The position numbers and the translations under genes are program-made. The notes under the pieces are model-generated. The model saw nothing but the letters and a program-made list of their open reading frames with translations. It did not search any database and had not been told where the DNA came from. A stretch of 64,000 bases of DNA from Pseudomonadota bacterium (GTDB lineage: Bacteria; Pseudomonadota; Alphaproteobacteria; UBA9655), in assembly GCA_018242065.1 (NCBI GenBank), contig JAFECQ010000006.1, forward strand, positions 57,860 to 121,859. The letters are read 5' to 3'. Shown here one piece after another: positions 57,559 to 64,000 of this stretch. Within the stretch, counting starts at the first letter, position 1; each line of letters begins with the position of its first letter.

Positions 57559-57783
57559 ATGATTTCTTCTCGTATTACTCAAAAATATCAGGCGACTATC
57601 CCTACCGAAATACGTAAAATATTAGATCTTCATGGAGGAGACCTTGTTGGTTTTGAAATACACGATAAGGAAGTTCTTATTCGGAAAGTGACTCCCTTGG
57701 ACCTAGAATTTGCTAAGGCCTTAGAAAAAACCGTTAGTGAATGGGAGTCAGAAGAAGATGACAAGCTCTATGCAAATCTTTAA
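57559..57783 (+). CDS. AbrB-type antitoxin
   Basis: The ATG at 57559 has GGAGG 5 nt upstream and gives 74 residues; an earlier ATG overlaps the ribosome-binding site. The N-terminal swapped-hairpin DNA-binding domain reads SSRITQKYQATIPTEIRKIL and LHGGDLVGFEI. An acidic tail (SEWESEEDDKLYANL) would bind the toxin. It overlaps the downstream PemK-like gene, the usual antitoxin-first order. Confidence 0.9.
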   Translation: MISSRITQKYQATIPTEIRKILDLHGGDLVGFEIHDKEVLIRKVTPLDLEFAKALEKTVSEWESEEDDKLYANL

Positions 57784-58117
57784 GTCATATAGTATTGTAG
57801 CAGTTCCTTTTCCTTTTACAGATAAGGACTATACGAAAAAAAGACCGGCGTTAGTGGTGTCTCAAGAAGAATATCAAAAGTATACTCATCACTGTGTTTT
57901 AGCTATGATTACAAGTGCTAAGCAGAGTCACTGGAAAATGGACATAACAATACAAGATATAGAAGTTGCAGGCTTGCCAGGATTATCTGTCATACGACCT
58001 AAATTATTTACTTTAGACGAACGCTTAATTTTACGTGGGCTGGGGGAATTGTCAAATAGAGATAAAGAAATCGTTAAAAACACATTAAGTCAGATTTTTG
58101 TAGGATTACGGGCATAA
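57758..58117 (+). CDS. PemK/MazF-like toxin (mRNA interferase family)
   Basis: The product shows the PemK/MazF features VAVPFPFTDKDYTKKRPALVV, LAMITSAKQ, the strand VAGLPGLSVIRPKLFTLDE and LSNRDKEIVKNTL. Members cleave RNA when free of antitoxin. The start could be ATG at 57758 or 57770; both overlap the antitoxin gene by 14-26 bp and are consistent with translational coupling. Confidence 0.88.
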   Translation: MTSSMQIFKSYSIVAVPFPFTDKDYTKKRPALVVSQEEYQKYTHHCVLAMITSAKQSHWKMDITIQDIEVAGLPGLSVIRPKLFTLDERLILRGLGELSNRDKEIVKNTLSQIFVGLRA

Positions 58118-58147
58118 TTTAGAAGATAGATATTTCCGCCTTAAAAG

Positions 58148-59554
58148 CTATATAGGCCTTTCGAGGCTGATCTTTAGCCGCTCCAGTGTTTTATCTTTTC
58201 CTAAAACATGCATAATTTCAAACACACTTGGTGAAACGGTTTTGCCTGTGAGAGCAGCACGAAGCGGTTGAGCAATCTTTCCCAATTTTAAATTATTTTC
58301 TTCTGCGATCTCTCGCGCATAGTTTTCTAGTTGAGCTTCAGTCCAGGAAATTTCCGGTAAGGAAGATAAATGTTCCTTAATGAGTTTGAGAATGTGAAGC
58401 CCTTCCTCATTTAATATTTTTTGAGCATCCTTATCCAGAGGTTGAGGCACAACATAAAAGAGAGCATTTTCTGCAAGCTCTACCATGGTTTTTGCCCGTT
58501 GTTTAAGTCCATTCATTCCTCTACGTAAAAAGTCACGCGCTTCTGCATCAACCGTAAGGCCACTCTTTTCAATAAATGGAATGAGGAGAAAGACAAGCAA
58601 ACCATTTTCTGTTTCTCTTAAATAGTGGCCATTGAGGTTTGTTAATTTAACAAAATCAAATCGTGCAGCTGACTTTCCGACATGATCAAGATCAAACCAC
58701 TGAATAGCTTCTTCCGTTGAAATAATTTCCGCATCTCCGTGACTCCATCCCAAACGCAAAAGATAATTTCGCAATGCATGGGGTAAAAAGCCCATGTCAC
58801 GATAGGCTTCAACGCCAAGAGCTCCATGACGTTTTGAAAGCTTTGCGCCATCGGGTCCATGAATGAGGGGAATATGCGCAAAGTGGGGAATTTTCCAATT
58901 CATTACTTTATAAATCTGGAATTGACGGAACATGTTTGTAAGATGATCATCTCCCCGAATCACATGGGTAATTCCCATATCATGATCATCAACTACGACA
59001 GAAAGATTAAACGTAGGAGTACCATCCGCTCTTAAAAGAATGAGATCATCCAGTTGTTCATTAGAAACACGCACTTCACCTTGGACAAGGTCATGGATAA
59101 TGGTGTCCCCCTCTTGGGGAGCTTTAAAGCGAATGACGGGTTTGATGCCAACAGGCGCTTCTTGAGGAGAGCGATTGCGCCATCTCCCATCATATCGAGG
59201 AGGAAGCCCCTTCTTACGCGCCTCTTCTCGCATCGCTTCCAGCTCTTTTGGTGAACAATAACAATAGTAAGCCATTCCTTTGGCTAAGAGATCATGAGCA
59301 ACTTCAACGTGCCGTTCAATCCGCTCAAGTTGATGAACGGGAGTTTCATCCCAATTAATCTCGAGCCACTCGAGTCCTTTATAGATGGCTTCAACAGCTT
59401 CCTGGGTAGAACGTGCTCTATCCGTATCTTCAATGCGGAGCAACATTTTGCCACCATGATGTCTCGCAAACAGCCAATTAAAAAGAGCTGTTCTTGCACT
59501 TCCAATATGGAGATAACCAGTTGGAGAAGGGGCAAAGCGAACGATCACAGACAT
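58148..59554 (-). CDS. gltX: Glutamyl-tRNA synthetase
   Basis: The 468-residue class I synthetase has the HIGH-type motif [19 protein letters not shown] (around residue 16), [35 protein letters not shown] (KLSKR near 240) and the helical anticodon-binding domain. It charges tRNA-Glu. It is a single gene convergent with the PemK-like toxin gene. Confidence 0.97.
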   Translation of the reverse strand: MSVIVRFAPSPTGYLHIGSARTALFNWLFARHHGGKMLLRIEDTDRARSTQEAVEAIYKGLEWLEINWDETPVHQLERIERHVEVAHDLLAKGMAYYCYCSPKELEAMREEARKKGLPPRYDGRWRNRSPQEAPVGIKPVIRFKAPQEGDTIIHDLVQGEVRVSNEQLDDLILLRADGTPTFNLSVVVDDHDMGITHVIRGDDHLTNMFRQFQIYKVMNWKIPHFAHIPLIHGPDGAKLSKRHGALGVEAYRDMGFLPHALRNYLLRLGWSHGDAEIISTEEAIQWFDLDHVGKSAARFDFVKLTNLNGHYLRETENGLLVFLLIPFIEKSGLTVDAEARDFLRRGMNGLKQRAKTMVELAENALFYVVPQPLDKDAQKILNEEGLHILKLIKEHLSSLPEISWTEAQLENYAREIAEENNLKLGKIAQPLRAALTGKTVSPSVFEIMHVLGKDKTLERLKISLERPI

Positions 59555-59756
59555 AACTTTTTCCTTTGGAGAGAATTAATATCTTATTTTTTATCTTATT
59601 CCATTGGGAAATGTAAGGAGATTTATAACACTCCAGTAGAAACTATTACACTATAGCGAAGGTACCTTAGAATTAATATAAATCATCCTAGTATAACTTT
59701 TTCGCTTGCCCCTGACCTTACGTCATACCTTAAGCCTCAGAATAAGGAGAAAAAAG

Positions 59757-60692
59757 ATGACCCAATGGTATGTAAATGAACTTAGCCAATTGACGAAAGT
59801 TTCAGTGCGAACACTGCATCATTACGATAAAATTGGTTTACTCAAACCTTCATTAAGACGTCCGAATGGGTATCGTTTGTACTCTGAAAAGGATTTATTG
59901 AAACTACAACAGATTCTTGCCTTAAAGTTTTTTGGTTTTGAGCTATCACGCATCAAAACCTTGATACAAGAAGAAATCAATATCTTTGATCACTTTCGCG
60001 CACAACAACAATTCCTTGAGCAACAGGTGAAGTCTTTACAAGTGGCGATTCAAACTCTTCAGGCGATCCTCTGTGAAAGTAGCCACAATAAATCAGTTCC
60101 ATGGGAAACCATTATTAAATTGATAGAGGATTATCAAATGACAAAACAAATTAAATATGATTGGGTAACGAAGGCCCTTAATCCAAGCGAGCTTAAAGAA
60201 TACGCAAACTTTGAGCAAGAGTTGGAAACCCGATTTACAGTAGTGGAAGCAGATGCTTCTCGTCAAAAGTGGCTTGAATTGGTTAAAGAAATTGAGGCTA
60301 ATTTAGACAAAGATCCCACCAGCGATTGGGGAGTTGAGAGAGGCAAATGTTGTATGGAATGGGTTGATTCAGTGTTTTCGAAAAAGCACGCAGCTCTACG
60401 GACAACTCTTTGGGAAAAGGGGTTTAAAGGCGGTCATACAGATGTGCCTCCTAAAGTTGTTGCTTGGCTTGATAAGGCAACCAGTGAATACCATAAAAGG
60501 CGCATTTACGCTATTTTAGATCAGGTGGGTACACTGTCTTCCGACACCCTATTGGAGTCGTGGAATGATATCCTCACTGAAATATGTGGTGATATTCAAA
60601 CTCATAAAGACACGGTTTATGAAGCACTCCTGACAGATGACAAAGTGGGTGATGCTGCTAAGAACTGGTTGAAGAAGATACGCAACTTATAA
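59757..60692 (+). CDS. MerR family regulator with C-terminal effector domain (TipAS-like)
   Basis: The ATG at 59757 has AAGGAG 7 nt upstream and gives 311 residues. The MerR DNA-binding domain (NELSQLTKVSVRTLHHYDKI, LLKPSLRRPNGYRLYSEKDL) is followed by a coiled dimerisation helix (DHFRAQQQFLEQQVKSLQVA). About 190 residues of helical domain resemble TipAS-type antibiotic-binding domains. The ligand is unknown. A strong terminator follows. Confidence 0.85.
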   Translation: MTQWYVNELSQLTKVSVRTLHHYDKIGLLKPSLRRPNGYRLYSEKDLLKLQQILALKFFGFELSRIKTLIQEEINIFDHFRAQQQFLEQQVKSLQVAIQTLQAILCESSHNKSVPWETIIKLIEDYQMTKQIKYDWVTKALNPSELKEYANFEQELETRFTVVEADASRQKWLELVKEIEANLDKDPTSDWGVERGKCCMEWVDSVFSKKHAALRTTLWEKGFKGGHTDVPPKVVAWLDKATSEYHKRRIYAILDQVGTLSSDTLLESWNDILTEICGDIQTHKDTVYEALLTDDKVGDAAKNWLKKIRNL

Positions 60693-60699
60693 GAAAATC

Positions 60700-60737
60700 G
60701 ATGGATTCTTCCTATGTGGAAGAATCCATCTTTTCTC
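60700..60737 (+). terminator. Rho-independent terminator of the MerR gene
   Basis: A perfect 13-bp stem (GATGGATTCTTCC / GGAAGAATCCATC) with a 5-nt loop is followed by TTTTCTC. It lies 8 nt after the stop codon. Confidence 0.92.
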
Positions 60738-60842
60738 ATCATTTTTTTGAGATTTATTAGAATTTCTCAAAAATATCCCCTTTCTTTTTTGAAATTTCTG
60801 CGTAATCATTTTCACAAAAAAGAAACATCAGATTCAGTTTTT

Positions 60843-62906
60843 ATGAAAATCCTAAACTACATTTCCATATCCTTTTATAATGACTTTCAGCGTTGGTTGT
60901 TGTGGCTTCCTGTTTTGGTGGGATTTGGAATTTCCCTTTATTTCAGCCTTTCTTTTGAACCACCTTTGTGGGTTGGTGGTTTGGGAATCTTTGCTTTTAT
61001 CTTCTCATTTATTTTTGTACGTCTTCGCGTTTTGCACCTTTTAGCCTTTTCTATAGGTTTCATTTTCCTTGGATTTTCAGCAAGCCTTTTTAGAACTCAT
61101 TTGTTAAATACGGTCATGCTTCATTATCCTTTATCTCCTCTTGTCTTGGAGGGGCGTGTCCAACAAGTTGAGCTTAAACCCACGCTCAAAGGTACATTTT
61201 ATCAACGCCTTATTTTAACTGATTTAAAAGCTGAAACGCCAGAAAAGTTGCCTCAAAAAATTCGTGTGAGTCTTAAAGGAAAGAGAGAACGTTTGTGGCC
61301 AGGTCAAAGAATTCAAATTAAAGCCAAACTTCTACCTGTCTCTGAACCCTCTACTCCAAATGGATTTGATTTTAGACGACAAGCTTATTTTAACGGCCTA
61401 GGGGCAACAGGATTTTCTCTTTCTCCACCAACGATTTTAAAGTCAGATTTTCACTGGAGAACTTATCTTGAAAAGCGTCGTGAAGAAATCACAGCTTATT
61501 TTCTTGAAAAATTGCCTTATCCAAAAGGCGCTATCGCAGCAGCCCTCATTACAGGGGATAAGTCGTCCATCCCTGATTCTATTCGTGAGGATTTTGTTAA
61601 CTCCGGATTGGCCCATATTCTGGCAATCTCGGGTCTCCATCTCACCATTATTGCGGGATTTGTTTTTATGGTTATTAGACGAGGGATAGCCCTCATTCCT
61701 CCTCTCTGTCTGCATTATAATAGTAAAAAAATAGCAGCTGTTGGCACAATCTTGGTTACTTTTATTTATCTTATCCTTTCAGGCTTTGGTATTCCCGCTC
61801 AAAGAGCTTTTATTATGATTACAGCTGTTATGGGGGCGACTCTTCTTAATCGAACGGCTCTTTCTATGAGAACAGTGGCCTTTGCTGCGCTGCTCATTCT
61901 TCTCATAATGCCTGAATCACTTTTGGGGCCCAGCTTTCAGCTTTCGTTTGCAGCAGTTGTTGGGTTAGTTTCTGGATATGAAACTTGGAAAAATCCACTC
62001 GCTCATTGGATCGTGAATGGAGGGCGTTTGCGAAAGCTGATTGTTTATGGGCTAGGGGTTAGCTTTACCTCCCTATTAGCAACACTTGCCACCCTTCCTT
62101 TTACAATTTATCTTTTTCACCGTTTTAGCGTTCATGCCATTGAAGCGAATCTTTTAGCTGTACCTCTGACAACGTGTGTGATTATGCCATCCGCACTCTT
62201 AACGTGTCTTTTAACCCCTCTTGGACTGGGAGAAGGCCCACTTTGGGTATTTGAAAAATCCATTAGTCTTTTGATTCAAATTGCGTCAATCGTATCTACT
62301 TGGCCGGGAGCGCATCTTTGGGTGGCTCATCCGCCTCTCTTTTCTTTTATTCTTGTTGTTTTTGGTGGATTATGGCTCTGTCTCTGGCAGCAATCGTGGC
62401 GAAAGCTAGGGTTCATAGCTATAGGGGCGGGGTTTTTAGTTGGTTTTGGTGGAAAACTTCCTGATCTTCTTATTGATGGACGAGGAAAGCTTGTGGGTCT
62501 TTATGATGGCAGTGTCCTTTATGTGAGCTCTCAACGAAAAGGAAAATTTACAGCTGAGACATGGAAAAAACATTTGGCGGTTAGAGAAACAGAGCCTATG
62601 ACCTGTGAGGAAGGCCTTTGTAAAATGACTTATCAAGATATTCCTATTTTAATTTCGTATGGTCAAGTCACTCATCCTTGTGTGAAAGATGCTATTCTGA
62701 TTCGTCTTGAACCGACCAAGATCACATGTCCTGAAGCTCTCTTAACACTTGATTGGTATGATTTATGGAGACATGGAGGACATGCTCTTTGGTTAGATTC
62801 AAAGAAACCTTACCTTGAAACCGTGAACCAAGCTCAAGGTCGTCGTCCCTGGACCCGAAAGGCTATTCAGCGGAAAGATCGGCCGAGGGATCATAAGAAC
62901 GACTGA
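60843..62906 (+). CDS. comEC: ComEC/Rec2 family DNA-uptake channel protein
   Basis: The product has the DUF4131 OB-like N-terminal part and the competence core SGLAHILAISGLHLTIIAG, LSGFGIPAQRAFIMITAVM and LTTCVIMPSALLTCLL with about ten helices. It moves single-stranded DNA across the inner membrane in transformable bacteria. The ATG at 60714 sits in the loop of the upstream terminator, so I prefer the ATG at 60843 (687 residues); neither has a good Shine-Dalgarno. A C-terminal metallo-beta-lactamase domain typical of longer ComEC is not obvious. It abuts convergent tyrS. Confidence 0.88.
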   Translation: MKILNYISISFYNDFQRWLLWLPVLVGFGISLYFSLSFEPPLWVGGLGIFAFIFSFIFVRLRVLHLLAFSIGFIFLGFSASLFRTHLLNTVMLHYPLSPLVLEGRVQQVELKPTLKGTFYQRLILTDLKAETPEKLPQKIRVSLKGKRERLWPGQRIQIKAKLLPVSEPSTPNGFDFRRQAYFNGLGATGFSLSPPTILKSDFHWRTYLEKRREEITAYFLEKLPYPKGAIAAALITGDKSSIPDSIREDFVNSGLAHILAISGLHLTIIAGFVFMVIRRGIALIPPLCLHYNSKKIAAVGTILVTFIYLILSGFGIPAQRAFIMITAVMGATLLNRTALSMRTVAFAALLILLIMPESLLGPSFQLSFAAVVGLVSGYETWKNPLAHWIVNGGRLRKLIVYGLGVSFTSLLATLATLPFTIYLFHRFSVHAIEANLLAVPLTTCVIMPSALLTCLLTPLGLGEGPLWVFEKSISLLIQIASIVSTWPGAHLWVAHPPLFSFILVVFGGLWLCLWQQSWRKLGFIAIGAGFLVGFGGKLPDLLIDGRGKLVGLYDGSVLYVSSQRKGKFTAETWKKHLAVRETEPMTCEEGLCKMTYQDIPILISYGQVTHPCVKDAILIRLEPTKITCPEALLTLDWYDLWRHGGHALWLDSKKPYLETVNQAQGRRPWTRKAIQRKDRPRDHKND

Positions 62907-64000
62907 TTACTGCTTCTTCAACAGCCCATGACGTTTTTTACCCGCAGACAGCTTAAGCAATTCTTGTCCCTTAAAAGAGGAAAGTGAGAGAACAAAAAGC
63001 TCATCTTGAATGGGCTCGTCATTAAGGCGTGCTCCCCCTCCTTCAATTAATCGGCGAGATTCTCCTTTAGAGCTTGTCAAGCCTAAGCGACAAAAAAGAT
63101 CAATGATAGGAATTCCTTTCTCAATTTCCTCATTTGAAAGAAGAAGGGTCGGGAGTGTTGCTTCGTCAAGGTTTGCACCATGAGACTCAAAAAGCTTCTC
63201 TGCTGTTATGCGTGCTTCTCGAACAGCCTCTTCTCCATGAAGAAAAGAGGTTGCTTGATCCGCGAGTACCTTTTTCGCTTCATTAATGTCGGCTCCTTCC
63301 AATTTTTCCAGTCGCTTAATTTCATCAAGTGGAAGGATTGTGAACATTCTTAAAAAGCGACCCACATCTTGATCTTCTGTGTTTCGCCAGAATTGCCAGT
63401 AATCATAAGGAGATAAGAGATCTGCATTTAACCAAACGGCTCCTTGAGCCGTTTTACCCATTTTTGCTCCGCTTGATGTTGTAATGAGAGGTGTTGTAAG
63501 GCCAAAGACAGTCTTATGTGCAATACGTCGCACCAACTCAACCCCATTAATAATGTTTCCCCATTGATCAGCCCCTCCTATTTCAAGGCAACAATCATAA
63601 CGCTTATAGAGTTCGAGAAAATCATAGGCTTGAAGAATCATATAATTAAATTCAAGAAAGGTCATCGGATGCTCTCGCTCAAGGCGCAAGCGCACACTAT
63701 CAAAAGTCAGCATTCGGTTGATGGTAAAATGGGTTCCATAATCTCTTAAAAAAGCAGGGTAGTTTAAAGTATCAATCCAATCGGCGTTGTTCAACAAAAT
63801 GGCATTGGTAGGATTTTTTCCAAAGGTAAGTGCTCGATCAAAAACTTTCGAGAGACTTTTAATATTCTTTTGGATTTCGTCATCATTTAAAAGTTTACGT
63901 GATTCATCCTTTCCCGTGGGGTCTCCAATTTTTGTTGTGCCTCCTCCCATTAAAACAAGAGGGCGATGACCTGTTTTCTGCAACCAATAAAGGACCATAA
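62907..64000 (-). CDS. tyrS: Tyrosyl-tRNA synthetase, 5' end cut by window edge
   Basis: The frame runs off the window, so the N-terminus with the HIGH motif is missing. Present are [20 protein letters not shown], the tyrosine-binding [16 protein letters not shown] with [11 protein letters not shown], the KMSKS variant [11 protein letters not shown] and the C-terminal S4 RNA-binding domain ([20 protein letters not shown]). It is convergent with comEC with no gap between stops. Confidence 0.96.
   Translation of the reverse strand, partial: MVLYWLQKTGHRPLVLMGGGTTKIGDPTGKDESRKLLNDDEIQKNIKSLSKVFDRALTFGKNPTNAILLNNADWIDTLNYPAFLRDYGTHFTINRMLTFDSVRLRLEREHPMTFLEFNYMILQAYDFLELYKRYDCCLEIGGADQWGNIINGVELVRRIAHKTVFGLTTPLITTSSGAKMGKTAQGAVWLNADLLSPYDYWQFWRNTEDQDVGRFLRMFTILPLDEIKRLEKLEGADINEAKKVLADQATSFLHGEEAVREARITAEKLFESHGANLDEATLPTLLLSNEEIEKGIPIIDLFCRLGLTSSKGESRRLIEGGGARLNDEPIQDELFVLSLSSFKGQELLKLSAGKKRHGLLKKQ

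Overview
This AT-rich window (roughly 40% GC by eye) is an assembled piece of a bacterial chromosome, most likely from an alphaproteobacterium. The indications are the 4.5S RNA-dnaX-ybaB-recR block, ftsEX next to gmhB and plsC, a MucR/Ros-type regulator, DUF2125 and zinc-ribbon envelope proteins, and a CIRCE-controlled groESL. The low GC and the many small or large exported proteins of unknown function (one ankyrin-like) suggest a host-associated lineage such as Holosporales/Paracaedibacter-like endosymbionts of protists. That lineage assignment is inference; no rRNA is present to settle it. I recognised no tRNA, IS element, CRISPR array or prophage.

Layout. 1-3.5 kb (- strand): leucine-degradation operon (isovaleryl-CoA dehydrogenase, thiolase, methylcrotonyl-CoA carboxylase beta). 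3.6-6.1 kb: two exported accessory proteins, one with a perfect-length 66-residue tandem duplication and one a secreted methyltransferase-like protein. 6.1-14.4 kb: housekeeping (comF-folD-yggT, a FosA-like enzyme, lipoprotein and CDGSH protein, rnhA, dsbD, yqgE, def-fmt-truA). 14.5-17.6 kb: gmhA-hldE and a zinc-ribbon protein. 17.7-22.2 kb: ftsE-ftsX-gmhB-ydcF-like-plsC-DUF2125. 22.2-23.8 kb: a DUF692 (MNIO) enzyme with its DUF2063 partner. 24-29.4 kb: the rod-shape operon mreBCD-mrdA-rodA. 29.4-34.5 kb: dsbA-like, bolA, grx4, cytochrome b561, HIT protein and ppk. 34.7-37.6 kb: two pseudopilin-like proteins and an exported protein. 37.7-43.5 kb: UDG, quinol nitric oxide reductase, 4.5S RNA, dnaX (with a frameshift site), ybaB, recR. 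43.5-50.1 kb: unknown exported proteins, groESL, umuDC and an orphan ATP-grasp ligase. 50.5-55.8 kb: accessory region with mazG, mucR, a DnaA-domain-I-like protein, a DMT transporter with a LysR regulator, and a HExxH peptide-hydroxylase-like gene preceded by a 22-codon ORF. 55.8-64 kb: gltA with a small membrane protein, an AbrB/PemK toxin-antitoxin pair, gltX, a MerR regulator, comEC and tyrS.

The most interesting items are: (i) the AKG-HExxH-type peptide-modifying enzyme with a tiny upstream ORF that may be its substrate; (ii) the MNIO/DUF2063 pair with no recognisable precursor peptide nearby; (iii) a dnaX gene in which the zero frame ends right after an A10 tract containing the canonical A AAA AAG slippery heptamer, while the tau domain continues in the -1 frame; (iv) a free-standing DnaA domain I-like protein next to mucR; and (v) an isolated, textbook terminator that marks an unannotated minus-strand transcript near 52.1 kb. 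All family assignments come from reading motifs by eye; no database search was run.
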